From assembly GCF_025466085.1 (NCBI RefSeq), contig NZ_JANLOD010000014.1, forward strand, positions 1-64,000: a stretch of DNA of 64,000 nucleotides, read 5' to 3'. Made by a program: the position numbers and the translations under genes. Shown piece after piece: positions 49,329 to 58,377 of the stretch. Each line of letters opens with the position of its first letter. Position 1 is the stretch's first letter. The stretch is from Pseudomonas sp. 14P_8.1_Bac3. Lineage in GTDB: Bacteria > Pseudomonadota > Gammaproteobacteria > Pseudomonadales > Pseudomonadaceae. The notes beneath the pieces were generated by a model. It saw only the letters and a program-made list of their open reading frames with translations. It ran no database searches and was not told where the DNA came from.

Positions 49329-49867
49329 GGCAACGCCCCTGGCAACAGCAGCACCCGCCGAATCGTCTCGAAACGCCCCACCGAGACCTGCAGCTCCACG
49401 GCCAGCGGCTGCTCCGCGTCTCGCCCGGACGGCCACTCGTCACGCCAGCCGGATTGACGATCGAACACGCGCCAACGCAACGCCCGAACATCATCGAGCA
49501 GTTTTTGCCGCTGCAGCAGGGGCGTGCCTTCACCCTGGCTTTCACGCCACAGCACCCCGCTTTCGAGTCGGTAGCTCAGGCCCTGCCGTTCGCTGCGCGG
49601 CTGGTCCAAAGGATTGCGCCAGTGACTGCGCTGCATGTGCAGCACTGTGTACTGAAGCACCACGGGCGCGCGGGTGACCTGCATCACGTCCCGCTCAATC
49701 ACCGCCATCGCCCGTTGCAGGCGTCTGAAGTCACGTTCATGGGCGGTGGTGCCCTGCTGCACGCGCACGACACCATCGAACAGGCCCCAACTGGCCAGGC
49801 CAAGCAAGGCAAAGATCGCCATCGCGATGACCAGCTCCAGCAAGGTAAACCCGGTTTGCCTAGTCAT
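49325..49867 (-). CDS. gspJ: Type II secretion minor pseudopilin GspJ
   Basis: The product is 180 residues with the prepilin leader RQTGFTLLELVIAMAIFALL, including Glu at position 5 of the mature protein. The body (HERDFRRLQRAMAVIERDVM) is GspJ-like. It joins GspI and GspK at the tip. The ATG at 49867 is 3 codons before the leader core; the frame goes 22 residues further with no leader function. Confidence 0.88.
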   Translation of the reverse strand: MTRQTGFTLLELVIAMAIFALLGLASWGLFDGVVRVQQGTTAHERDFRRLQRAMAVIERDVMQVTRAPVVLQYTVLHMQRSHWRNPLDQPRSERQGLSYRLESGVLWRESQGEGTPLLQRQKLLDDVRALRWRVFDRQSGWRDEWPSGRDAEQPLAVELQVSVGRFETIRRVLLLPGALP

Positions 49868-50246
49868 GCCGATCGGGTATCCAGCCACTGGCGCGGTGGA
49901 GGATTCGCTCGCGGCCGGCGAGGCTGACCTCAACCTCGGCGTTGAGCAGTCGCCGATCCGTGGAGGCGCTGACGTGCTCGCGCAGCAGCCAGTCGCGGCG
50001 ATCCATGTGCACCTGCCGCTGCTGTTGGCCGACGGTCAAACCGGGTTGCAGGCGTAGTTCATTCAGGCGGTTATCGGCCAGCCAGGTCGAAAAGAGCCGC
50101 TCCTCGACCGCACCGGTTTGCTTCACCACGTATTGGCTCGCCGACAACACGGCCGCCGCCAGCGTCGAGAACACCGCCAGCGCGACCATGATTTCCAGCA
50201 GCGTGAACCCACGCCGACGCGCCCACGATCCGCCCTCAATCATCAA
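49860..50246 (-). CDS. gspI: Type II secretion minor pseudopilin GspI
   Basis: The product is 128 residues with leader RRRGFTLLEIMVALAVFSTL and a short globular domain (LRLQPGLTVGQQQRQVHMDR). GspI starts the minor-pseudopilin tip complex. It overlaps gspH by 11 bp and gspJ by 8 bp. Either of two adjacent ATGs could be used. Confidence 0.88.
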   Translation of the reverse strand: MMIEGGSWARRRGFTLLEIMVALAVFSTLAAAVLSASQYVVKQTGAVEERLFSTWLADNRLNELRLQPGLTVGQQQRQVHMDRRDWLLREHVSASTDRRLLNAEVEVSLAGRERILHRASGWIPDRHD

Positions 50247-50703
50247 TCACGGCCTCACCCAGGCCATCGCTCGACAGGCTCAAAAGCGTGCCATCCCGAG
50301 TGGAAAACGTCAGGGTGAAGGCGCTGCTCTCATCGCTGCTGAGCAGCAACAATTGCGGGGGCCCTTCATCAGCGCCCAGCGTCGAGGAATGCCCATCCTG
50401 CTCAAGGTGCAGCCGCAACGCATCGGGCCACGGCTGAAACGCAGCCTGCGGTTCCCAACCCTGGGCACCGAGCCGCATCGCGCGGTAACCGCCGTCACTG
50501 AGGCGCAGGCCGTACTCCACGCCGTCCAGCACCGCCCGTTCGCGCAACTGTTGGATCATCGCCGCGATGCCCTGTGCTTCCTGCCGGGCCTGGCGCAGCG
50601 GATTCGGCCCGGCGGCAAAACTCACCATGCCCAGCAGCACGCCGATCAACACCATCACGATCATCATTTCGAGCAAGGTGAACCCCCGACAACGTTGGCG
50701 CAT
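50236..50703 (-). CDS. gspH: Type II secretion minor pseudopilin GspH
   Basis: The product is 155 residues with leader RQRCRGFTLLEMMIVMVLIG followed by the GspH globular part (DGVEYGLRLSDGGYRAMRL). It sits between the major pseudopilin GspG and the tip. It starts 3 bp after gspG. Confidence 0.88.
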   Translation of the reverse strand: MRQRCRGFTLLEMMIVMVLIGVLLGMVSFAAGPNPLRQARQEAQGIAAMIQQLRERAVLDGVEYGLRLSDGGYRAMRLGAQGWEPQAAFQPWPDALRLHLEQDGHSSTLGADEGPPQLLLLSSDESSAFTLTFSTRDGTLLSLSSDGLGEAVIDD

Positions 50704-50706
50704 GAA

Positions 50707-51162
50707 TCAGTGGTCCCGGTTGCCGATATCGGCCGCATGCCCTTCGCCGCCCACCACGCCATCGGAACCGAGGGAATACAGGTCATAGCTGCCATCGATC
50801 GATTGCACGCCGGGATTGAGAAATTGGTAAGGCGTGCCCCACGGGTCGACCGGCAGGTTTTTCAGGTAGCCCTGAGGGTTCCAGTTACGCGCTGCCGGCA
50901 GGCCCGACGGACGTTTGCTCAACGCCTCCAGCCCTTGCTGGGTCGAGGGGTAGTGGAAGTTGTCGAGGCGGTACATTTCCAGGGCGGTGGCGATGGCCTG
51001 GATATCGATTTTTGCCGCGGTGACTTTGGCCTGGTCGGGACGGCTCATGAACTGCGGCACCACGATGGCCCCCAGCACACCGATGATCACGACCACCACC
51101 ATGATTTCGATCAGAGTGAAACCGCGTTGCCCGCGGGGCGAGTTGCTGCGTAGAGAGTGCAT
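50707..51162 (-). CDS. gspG: Type II secretion major pseudopilin GspG
   Basis: The product is 151 residues, normal for GspG. The leader is PRGQRGFTLIEIMVVVVIIG. The body has ALEMYRLDNFHYPSTQQGLE and the calcium-loop region LPVDPWGTPYQFLNPG, strongly diagnostic. It polymerises as the piston-like pseudopilus. Processing needs a prepilin peptidase, not present in this operon. Confidence 0.95.
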   Translation of the reverse strand: MHSLRSNSPRGQRGFTLIEIMVVVVIIGVLGAIVVPQFMSRPDQAKVTAAKIDIQAIATALEMYRLDNFHYPSTQQGLEALSKRPSGLPAARNWNPQGYLKNLPVDPWGTPYQFLNPGVQSIDGSYDLYSLGSDGVVGGEGHAADIGNRDH

Positions 51163-51165
51163 GGG

Positions 51166-52374
51166 TCAATTCACCAATTGGTTGAGGCTGAGAATCGGGA
51201 GAAGGATGGCCATGACGATCAGCAGCACGACGCCGCCCATCAGCACCAGCATGGCCGGCTCGAAAAGACTGACGACCAGGGCGATGCGCGCCGCCAGGCT
51301 GTTTTCCTGTTGCTCGGCGGCGCGCACCAACATTTGATCGAGCTCGCCGGCGCGTTCGCCGCTGGCAATCATGTGCAGCATCATCGGTGGGATGTCGCCG
51401 CTGAGTTCCAGGCCACGGGTCAGGGTTCCGCCTTCGCGGACGGAGCGGGCGACATCGACCATGCGGGCACGGATGGTCAGGTTGCCGATGACGGCGGCGG
51501 CGATTTCCAGCGCGTCCACCAGCGGTACGGCACTCTTGCCGAGGATCGCCAAGGTGCTGGCGAACCGTGCGGCTTCCATCGCCCGCAGCACCTCGCCGGC
51601 GATCGGCACGTTCAGGGCCAGGCGATGCCAGCGCAGGCGCCACGTCGGCTGGCGCAGACTCCAGCGCCACAGGGTCATCAGCAGAGCCAGCCCGCTCGTC
51701 AATGCCAGGAAATGCTGGCGCAGGCCGTCGCTCACAGCGATCAGCGCCTGCGTCAGCCACGGCAACGGCTGGCCGCTGTCGATGAAAATCTTCACCACAT
51801 CCGGCACCACGTAGCCGAGCAGAAAACCGACGATTGCCACGCTGGCCAGCATCAGGATCAACGGGTAGACCAGCGCCATCTGGATCTTCTGCCTCGAGGC
51901 CTGGCGCGCCTGGGTGTACGCCGCCAATTGCTCCAGCACGTGACCCAGGTGACCGGAACGTTCACCGGCGGCGACGGTGGCGCGAAACAGCTCTGGAAAC
52001 GCTTTGGGAAACAAGCCCAATGCGGTTGAAAGGGCATGACCTTCCATCACTCGGCAACGGACGGCGGACAACAGCCCCGCCACCTTGCGTCGGGTGCTTT
52101 GTTTGCTCACCGCCTCAAGCGCTTCTTCCAGGGGCAAACCGGCCTGAACCAGCGTGGACAATTGCAGCGTCAGTAGCGCCAATTCAGCCGCACGCAAGCG
52201 CCCGCGGCGGGGTTGCGTGCCGTTGGAGCCGCTCGCACTGATCTCTTTCAACTCACGCGGCCACAAACCGCGCTCACGCATCAGCTGTCGGGCATGGCGT
52301 GGGCTGTCGGCTTCCAGCCGGCCCTTGCAGCGTCGACCCTGGGCGTTGTCGGCGCGGTAATCGTAGGTCGGCAC
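51166..52374 (-). CDS. gspF: Type II secretion inner-membrane platform protein GspF
   Basis: The product is 402 residues from a GTG start with a strong GGAGG upstream, only 3 bp after the gspE stop. Two T2SSF helical bundles are visible, one around QLSTLVQAGLPLEEALEAVS and a second around FASTLAILGKSAVPLVDALE, with three membrane segments. It turns ATPase motion into pseudopilus assembly. Confidence 0.93.
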   Translation of the reverse strand: MPTYDYRADNAQGRRCKGRLEADSPRHARQLMRERGLWPRELKEISASGSNGTQPRRGRLRAAELALLTLQLSTLVQAGLPLEEALEAVSKQSTRRKVAGLLSAVRCRVMEGHALSTALGLFPKAFPELFRATVAAGERSGHLGHVLEQLAAYTQARQASRQKIQMALVYPLILMLASVAIVGFLLGYVVPDVVKIFIDSGQPLPWLTQALIAVSDGLRQHFLALTSGLALLMTLWRWSLRQPTWRLRWHRLALNVPIAGEVLRAMEAARFASTLAILGKSAVPLVDALEIAAAVIGNLTIRARMVDVARSVREGGTLTRGLELSGDIPPMMLHMIASGERAGELDQMLVRAAEQQENSLAARIALVVSLFEPAMLVLMGGVVLLIVMAILLPILSLNQLVN

Positions 52375-52377
52375 GCG

Positions 52378-53850
52378 CTAATCCTCCCGGGTCATGCGCA
52401 GGAGTTCGTCGAGGCTGGTCACGCCGTCGAGCACCCGTTGTCGACCGTCCTGAAACAGACTGCGGGACAGCTTGCGGGCCTCATCGACTAGCGCTTGCTC
52501 ACCGGCGCCTTGATGAATCAGCGCCGACACGGCCGGGGTGACGCTGATCAGTTCGTAAATCCCGATGCGCCCGCGATAACCCTGCTGGCAGTGCTCACAG
52601 CCAACCGCGCGGAACAGCTGCGGTGACGCCGTCGGATCGAGCCCGAGACGCTGGCACGTCGCCGCGTCGGCACGGTACGGCGCCTTGCAATGCGAGCACA
52701 GCGTACGCAGCAGACGTTGCGCGAGAATGCCCACCAGCGACGAGGCCAGCAGGTACGCATCGACGCCCATGTCTACCAGCCGCGTCACCGCGCCGGCTGC
52801 GCTGTTGGTGTGCAGCGTCGAGAGCACCAGGTGCCCGGTCAGCGAGGCCTGCACGGCGATTTCCGCGGTCTCGCGATCGCGGATTTCACCGACCATCACC
52901 ACGTCCGGGTCCTGCCGCAGAATTGCCCGCAAACCCCGGGCAAAGGTCATGTCCACTTTCGGATTGACCGGCATTTGCCCCACGCCCGGCAGGTGATATT
53001 CGATGGGGTCTTCGACCGTGAGAATGTTGCGTGTCTGGTCGTTCAAACTGCTCAACGCAGCGTACAGGCTGGTGGTCTTGCCGGAGCCGGTGGGGCCGGT
53101 CACCAGCAGAATGCCGTGGGGCCTGGCCAGCAATTGGCGCAACAGTGCGAGGGTGTCATCCGGCATGCCCAGCCGCCGCAGATCCAGGCGCCCGGCCTGT
53201 TTGTCGAGCAGGCGCAGGACCACCCGTTCGCCATGGGCCGACGGCAACGTCGACACCCGTACATCGACTTCATGTCCGGCCAGTCGCAGGGTCATCCGGC
53301 CGTCCTGAGGGATGCGTTTTTCAGCGATGTCCAGGCGTGCCATGACCTTGATCCGCGACACCAGCAGGGTCGCCAGTTCACGCCGGGGCCTGAGCATTTC
53401 TCGAAGCTGCCCGTCGATCCGCATGCGCACCGACAACGTCTGTTCGAAGGTTTCGAGGTGTACGTCCGAAGCCTGCTCGCGCACCGCTTCGCTGAGCAGC
53501 GCATTGATCAGCCGGATGATCGGTGCATCGCCCTGCTGCTCCAGCAAGTCGGCGGTTTGCGGTACTTGATCGACCAGGCTCAGCAAGTCGAGTTCGTCGT
53601 CCAGACCTTGGGCCACTTGCTCCGCCGCGCTCTGACCGTCGCGGTAGGCAATGGCCAGTCGCGTGGCGAACGTCTCTGCGTCCAGCACCTGAATGGGCAG
53701 AGGGCAGCCGCACATCCGCCGTGCTTCCGATAACGCCGACAGCGGCGTATCGGCGCGCAGCAGCAGGCAGGGTTCGCCCCCCTCACACGCCAGCAGAATG
53801 CCGAAGCGCCGGGCGAACCCGAACGGCAGCGGCTCGACGTTATCGCTCAT
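52378..53850 (-). CDS. gspE: Type II secretion ATPase GspE
   Basis: The product is 490 residues. Walker A GPTGSGKTTSLYAA, Asp box (ILTVEDPIEY), Walker B (QDPDVVMVGEIRDRETAEIA) and His box (GHLVLSTLHTNSAAGAVTRL) are all present. A four-cysteine zinc site (CSHC, later CEHC) follows. It drives pseudopilus assembly at the cytoplasmic face. Confidence 0.96.
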   Translation of the reverse strand: MSDNVEPLPFGFARRFGILLACEGGEPCLLLRADTPLSALSEARRMCGCPLPIQVLDAETFATRLAIAYRDGQSAAEQVAQGLDDELDLLSLVDQVPQTADLLEQQGDAPIIRLINALLSEAVREQASDVHLETFEQTLSVRMRIDGQLREMLRPRRELATLLVSRIKVMARLDIAEKRIPQDGRMTLRLAGHEVDVRVSTLPSAHGERVVLRLLDKQAGRLDLRRLGMPDDTLALLRQLLARPHGILLVTGPTGSGKTTSLYAALSSLNDQTRNILTVEDPIEYHLPGVGQMPVNPKVDMTFARGLRAILRQDPDVVMVGEIRDRETAEIAVQASLTGHLVLSTLHTNSAAGAVTRLVDMGVDAYLLASSLVGILAQRLLRTLCSHCKAPYRADAATCQRLGLDPTASPQLFRAVGCEHCQQGYRGRIGIYELISVTPAVSALIHQGAGEQALVDEARKLSRSLFQDGRQRVLDGVTSLDELLRMTRED

Positions 53851-55784
53851 GGCTTCACCGGCGCCTGCTTGCGCACATCGAATACCGGCGCATCGGTAGG
53901 CGCGTCGAACAACTCACGCGACTGCGCCGGCAGTAGCAACGAATTGTTCTCGTGCGCCCCCGGCTGGCTCAATTTGCGCAGCGCGTTGTAGCGCTGCTGG
54001 CTGACGTCGCTCAGGTCTTCCTTGCTGCGCACGATGGTCGGCCGCAGGAACACCATCAGGTTGCTTTTGGCCTGGGTGTCGCGGGTCCAGCGAAACAGCG
54101 CGCCCAGGTAAGGAATTTCGCGCAGCAGCGGCACGCCGCTTCGTTCGGTGCGCACGCTGTCGCGGATCAGGCCACCGATCACGATGATCTCGCCATCGTC
54201 GGCGAGGATGGTGCTTTTGAGCGCGCGCTTGTTGGTGATCAGGTCGGAAGAAGCGATACCGGCGGTCGAGGGCGCGATGTCCGAGACTTCCTGCTCCACT
54301 TCCAGGCGCAAGGTCGACCCTTCGTTGATGTACGGCTTGATCTTCAGGCTGATGCCGACGTCCTTGCGCTCGACGGTGGTGAACGGATTGTCCGCCCCGC
54401 TGCTGTTGGTGGCATAGGAGCCGGTCTTGAACGGCACGTTCTGGCCAACGATGATTTCCGCTTCCTGATTGTCCAGGGTCAGCAGGCTCGGCGTGGACAG
54501 CAGGTTGCTGTGGCTGTTGGCGGCCAACGCCGAAATCAATGCGCCGAATCGGTCGCTGCCCAGCTTCAGGAATGCGCCGTCAGGGCCTGATTTATTTTCG
54601 TTGAAGGTCAGGCCGCCAACGATCGGAACCCCGGTCATGGGAAAGTTGATAAAGCCTTTCGCGTCGCCGGTGCTGACGCCCCACTGGACGCCGACGGCCT
54701 CGGAAATGTCCCCGGAGATTTCGACGATGGCGGCGTGGATCAGCACTTGCGCCCGCGGCTGATCCAACTGGCGCACGATGCTTTCGACGGTGCGGACTTG
54801 CGCTGGCTCGGCGATCAACACCAGTGCGTTCTGGCTTTCGTCAGCCTTGATCGAGAACGTCGCACCGGACGGGCTGTCCTTCGCCCCGCCCAGGGTCGCT
54901 GCCTGTTTGCGGCCCTGCCCCATCACTTCCAGAACCTCGGCCAACTGCTTGGCGTCGCTGTGGCGCAGACGAATGACCCGGGCGTTGTCGAGGGTCGCGG
55001 TGGCTGGCGTGTCGAGGCCACGCGCCAGGTCGAGCAGGCGCTGGCGAACCGCTGGCGGGCCGATGAAGATCAGGCGGTTGGTGCGGGTGTCGGCCAGCAC
55101 TTGAATCGTTGTATCAGCGTTGCGCTTGCCCAGCGACGACTCAATGATCGTGAGCACATCGGCCGCCTGGGCATGCTGCAATGGCAGCACCGCATGCAGG
55201 CTGTTCTGCCCCGAATCGAGCTGCCGCACGACCTTGGCAATCCGCCCGACATTGGCCGCGGTATCGGTGACCACCAGCGCATTGGCCGACACCGACGGGC
55301 CGACATAACCGTTGGCCGAGACCAGCGGCCGCACCAGCCCGGCAAGGTCAGCGGCACTGCTGGTGTTCAATTCGATGACCTGGGTGACGAATTGCGACGC
55401 GGTGGTATTTTTCGCGGTGCCCTGGCCGGCGCGGGTCTTCGCTTCCGTGACCGGCGTGATCAGGATCCGGTCGCCTTCGTCGATCACCGTGAAGTTGTGG
55501 GCATCGAGCACCGAATAAAACAACCGGCGAACACCTTCGCGGTCGAGGGCCTGGCGGGACATGACGGTGATGCGCCCGGAGACGCGCGGGTCGAGCACCA
55601 CCGTGGTTCCGAGAATCGTGGAAATCTCTTCGACGATGTCGCGCAACTCGGCGTTGTTCATCGCCAGTTGCCATTTCTCTTCCTCGGCCTGCACCTCGCC
55701 ATGAAACAGTGTCGTCGCCAACGCGGAGAGGAAAAGCAGGGTGCGCAACACGTGCGCGCCTTTGAAGCTGTTCATGGGTGTCAT
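53847..55784 (-). CDS. gspD: Type II secretion outer-membrane secretin GspD
   Basis: The product is 645 residues. A signal peptide (LRTLLFLSALATTLFHGEVQA) leads to the N0 domain (AMNNAELRDIVEEISTILGT), N1-N3 repeats (DNARVIRLRHSDAKQLAEVL) and the secretin barrel (GGLIRDSVRTERSGVPLLRE). It makes the outer-membrane pore. No lipobox is seen in the signal, so assembly may use a pilotin or none. Start at the ATG at 55784 or the one four codons later at 55775; the former overlaps the gspC stop by TGATG. Confidence 0.94.
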   Translation of the reverse strand: MTPMNSFKGAHVLRTLLFLSALATTLFHGEVQAEEEKWQLAMNNAELRDIVEEISTILGTTVVLDPRVSGRITVMSRQALDREGVRRLFYSVLDAHNFTVIDEGDRILITPVTEAKTRAGQGTAKNTTASQFVTQVIELNTSSAADLAGLVRPLVSANGYVGPSVSANALVVTDTAANVGRIAKVVRQLDSGQNSLHAVLPLQHAQAADVLTIIESSLGKRNADTTIQVLADTRTNRLIFIGPPAVRQRLLDLARGLDTPATATLDNARVIRLRHSDAKQLAEVLEVMGQGRKQAATLGGAKDSPSGATFSIKADESQNALVLIAEPAQVRTVESIVRQLDQPRAQVLIHAAIVEISGDISEAVGVQWGVSTGDAKGFINFPMTGVPIVGGLTFNENKSGPDGAFLKLGSDRFGALISALAANSHSNLLSTPSLLTLDNQEAEIIVGQNVPFKTGSYATNSSGADNPFTTVERKDVGISLKIKPYINEGSTLRLEVEQEVSDIAPSTAGIASSDLITNKRALKSTILADDGEIIVIGGLIRDSVRTERSGVPLLREIPYLGALFRWTRDTQAKSNLMVFLRPTIVRSKEDLSDVSQQRYNALRKLSQPGAHENNSLLLPAQSRELFDAPTDAPVFDVRKQAPVKP

Positions 55785-56293
55785 CACTCTGGCTGCCCGG
55801 CGTGCGGGCGTAGGTAACGCGTGGAAATGGCGGGTGGCGCAGCTTCGGTTTGCGCGTCAAGTCGCTGCAGGAAACGCGCGGCTGACGTCTGCAGGGCCAG
55901 CACCTCTTCGCGCCCCTTGTTCCACAACACCGCCTGATTCGCCTCGACGCGACGCAACACGCTGCCGCCCGGCAACCGGTCGCCCACCTGATACATCCGT
56001 GCGCCTTGGGCATCGGCCAGCAATGCTCTGGACAGGCCGTTGCCGAGGACAAAACTGGCCTGCAAGGTCAGCGGTTCGGCGCTGGGTCGCAGCGGGGCTT
56101 GCGCCGTGAGACCGAGGACGGTGATGACCGCTGTCGTGTCCAGCGGCGCACGGACGATTGGCGCCGTGACGGTTGCCACGACGGGTGCGGGCGCGGCGAG
56201 TCCTAGGCGAAAACGCCACTCCTGCCACGCCAATAACACCGCGTAGCCGACAGACAGCAGCAACAGGAAAAAGACGGAAAGGCGCGTGCTCAC
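55784..56293 (-). CDS. gspC: Type II secretion protein GspC (short, HR domain only)
   Basis: The product is 169 residues with an N-terminal membrane anchor (LSVFFLLLLSVGYAVLLAWQ) and the homology region (ADAQGARMYQVGDRLPGGSV). It links the inner-membrane platform to GspD. It is shorter than E. coli-type GspC (about 270) and has no room for the C-terminal PDZ domain. First gsp gene of the operon; its start overlaps the cytochrome gene by ATGA. Confidence 0.88.
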   Translation of the reverse strand: MSTRLSVFFLLLLSVGYAVLLAWQEWRFRLGLAAPAPVVATVTAPIVRAPLDTTAVITVLGLTAQAPLRPSAEPLTLQASFVLGNGLSRALLADAQGARMYQVGDRLPGGSVLRRVEANQAVLWNKGREEVLALQTSAARFLQRLDAQTEAAPPAISTRYLRPHAGQPE

Positions 56294-56832
56294 TGGCGTT
56301 GTTCACCTCGAACACGGCTGCACAGGGACATCCGACGCAGCACTCGATGGCCACACAATTCATGGACAATGACCGCGCCAACATGCAGCACGACGAGCAG
56401 GGAAAGCACGACGCAGGCCCACATGTGGATCGTGAAAAATCGGGAGACAAGTTCACGGTTACTGAGCGGCTGAACGATCTCGACCAACCCGAACACATTG
56501 ATCGGCCGATCCATCATCAATACGCCGGTGACCAGCACGAGGCTGATGACCAGGTAAATCAATGTGTGCACGAGCAGCGCAAGTCTCTCCATCGGATTGA
56601 AAGTCCTCACGCCGGTGTGTCGGGCATGAGCGACGAAAACACAGAGCCGCCAGACGAAAAACGGTATGAACACCGTCGTCAGCGACACATTCAGAAAAGA
56701 GACCCACTGGTTGATCCGGGGGGAAACGTCGACAGTGGCGACGTAGAAGCCGGATATCAGGGTCCAGACGATGATTGCCGCTGATAGCCAGTGCAGCCAT
56801 ACGCGTTGGGTGGAATAACCCAAAGCCTTCAT
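56290..56832 (-). CDS. Cytochrome b561-family membrane protein
   Basis: The product is 180 residues with four membrane helices. Paired histidines fit a diheme b561: WLHWLSAA near the N-terminus, VHTLIYLV in the middle and FFTIHMWACVVLSLLVVLHV late. Members move electrons across or within the inner membrane. Its 3' end overlaps gspC by ATGA, so it is translated together with the secretion genes, and it lies just after the LPMO gene. The ATG at 56832 is preferred over a TTG at 56853 that adds 7 residues. A redox role for the secreted LPMO is inference. Confidence 0.85.
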   Translation of the reverse strand: MKALGYSTQRVWLHWLSAAIIVWTLISGFYVATVDVSPRINQWVSFLNVSLTTVFIPFFVWRLCVFVAHARHTGVRTFNPMERLALLVHTLIYLVISLVLVTGVLMMDRPINVFGLVEIVQPLSNRELVSRFFTIHMWACVVLSLLVVLHVGAVIVHELCGHRVLRRMSLCSRVRGEQRQ

Positions 56833-56863
56833 TATTTGACTCGGTTTCAACAAGAGGATAAGG

Positions 56864-56895
56864 CTTCGGGCGACCGCTTGGCGGATCGCCCGAAG
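56864..56895 (-). terminator. Hairpin between the LPMO and cytochrome b561 genes
   Basis: CTTCGGGCGA (56864-56873) and TCGCCCGAAG (56886-56895) form a perfect 10-bp GC-rich stem. It falls in the 78-bp gap after the LPMO stop. With only a weak U tract it may attenuate rather than stop transcription into the secretion genes, so the enzyme would be made in excess. Confidence 0.7.
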
Positions 56896-56910
56896 GGTTA
56901 CAGAGAGGAC

Positions 56911-58377
56911 TTAGCGCTTGTCCCAGGCCATGTGCCAATGCGCACCGACGCCCGGCTCGAAGCCATTGGCAGTCGGGGCGTACTGCTTGCAGTAACCGGA
57001 CTCGGGGAACGGCTTGCACTCGAAGACTTCATTGGTCTTCGGCTGCAGCACTTTGGTGCCGGCGGTGTAGTCGCTCAGGCCTTCGGGGAACACGAAGTCG
57101 TGTTCGACGCCTGCGCCTTCACCGGTCAGGGTGGTGACCTGGGTGTCCTGGCGCGTGGTGCGGCCATCCAGGGTGGTGCCGACCAGGGTCAGGGTGTGTT
57201 TGCCGGGGTTGCTGCGCACGTCCACGACCAGGGTGGTGGCACCGCTATCGACTTGCGCCGAGGTGGAACCGACCGGCTTGTTGTGCTCGTCGAACAGGGT
57301 CGCTTCGACGTTCATTTTGCGGTTGGAGATCATCCCGAAGTCGACCTTGGCCAGGCCTTTTTCCAGGACGTATTCGGCCTGTTGGTTGGCGACCGACATG
57401 CGCGCGGCGGCGTCTTCTTTCATGTCCAGCTGGACTTCGTAACGGGTCACACCGCTGTCTTTCTGCGCGAACAGGGTGTTGTTGCCACGCACCGGTTCGA
57501 TGTTGCCGTTTTCATCACGAATGCCGGCGCGGATCAGCGTGTGAGCCTGGTTGATTTTTTCCGCCAGCTTGAACGCCCAGTTGTTTGGCATGCCTTCTTC
57601 GGCGCTATCGATGGAGATTTCGACACTGTATTGAGGGCTCTCGCCGTTGGCCGAAAACGCCCGGGCCTTCACCTTGTCACCGACCAGCAAGGTCGTCGAC
57701 GGTGCGATGCCGCCCACGGAAGACCAGCCGCCCGGCAGCTCGGCTTCGGCGATGATGTTCACGTCGGTCGCGTTGTAAAACGCTGCGTCGGTATCGCCAA
57801 CGGTCCAGATCGCCAGGATCACGTGCTGGCCGGATTTGTCGGCCGGGATGTTGCAGTTGTGCTTGACACCCGACTCAGGCTTCTGATTGCCGCCATCGAT
57901 GGTGCAGAACGGCGTGCTCTCGAAGGTCGCGCGTTTAAGCGACTCGTTCGGGTTCCAGCCGTTGCGCGTGATGAAATATTCATGCTTGGTGGCCGGGTGC
58001 ACGGCGGTGTAATGCCACTGGAAATCGATGTTGCGATTGGTGATTTCCGTCAGATGCCAACGGGTGGCGGACTGCGCATCCAGCGCGGAAAACAGCGAGT
58101 GGCCGCCGCTCGGAATCTTGCCGTCAACCGGTCCCTGGTTAGGCGCACCGCCGACACCGGCCGGAAAACCCTTGAAGGTTTCGCCGACGCTTTGTGGTTC
58201 GTATTGCGCACCACCACAGTTGGTGTTCAGCCCTTTCTGGCACAGCAGGGCGCGCGAGGGAGGCACCTCAAGATAACCATGGGCGGAAGCGGTTTGAGAG
58301 GCCAGCATTGCCGATAACAGGATCATTGAGGAGGTGCACGCGGTAAACGCGCCTCCCTTATAAAATGTTTTTTTCAT
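56911..58377 (-). CDS. Chitin-active lytic polysaccharide monooxygenase, CbpD/GbpA-like (AA10)
   Basis: The product is 488 residues. A signal peptide (MILLSAMLASQTASA) is cut before HGYLEVPPSRALLCQ, so the mature N-terminus is the copper-binding histidine of AA10 LPMOs; the second copper His is in GGHSLFSALDAQSATRW or nearby. GbpA-type middle domains follow (TLLVGDKVKARAFSANGESP), and the C-terminus (CKPFPESGYCKQY, AHWHMAWDKR) resembles the CBM73 chitin-binding module. P. aeruginosa CbpD has this layout and is a known T2SS substrate, which suggests secretion by the neighbouring machine. It is the first gene of the block. Confidence 0.92.
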   Translation of the reverse strand: MKKTFYKGGAFTACTSSMILLSAMLASQTASAHGYLEVPPSRALLCQKGLNTNCGGAQYEPQSVGETFKGFPAGVGGAPNQGPVDGKIPSGGHSLFSALDAQSATRWHLTEITNRNIDFQWHYTAVHPATKHEYFITRNGWNPNESLKRATFESTPFCTIDGGNQKPESGVKHNCNIPADKSGQHVILAIWTVGDTDAAFYNATDVNIIAEAELPGGWSSVGGIAPSTTLLVGDKVKARAFSANGESPQYSVEISIDSAEEGMPNNWAFKLAEKINQAHTLIRAGIRDENGNIEPVRGNNTLFAQKDSGVTRYEVQLDMKEDAAARMSVANQQAEYVLEKGLAKVDFGMISNRKMNVEATLFDEHNKPVGSTSAQVDSGATTLVVDVRSNPGKHTLTLVGTTLDGRTTRQDTQVTTLTGEGAGVEHDFVFPEGLSDYTAGTKVLQPKTNEVFECKPFPESGYCKQYAPTANGFEPGVGAHWHMAWDKR

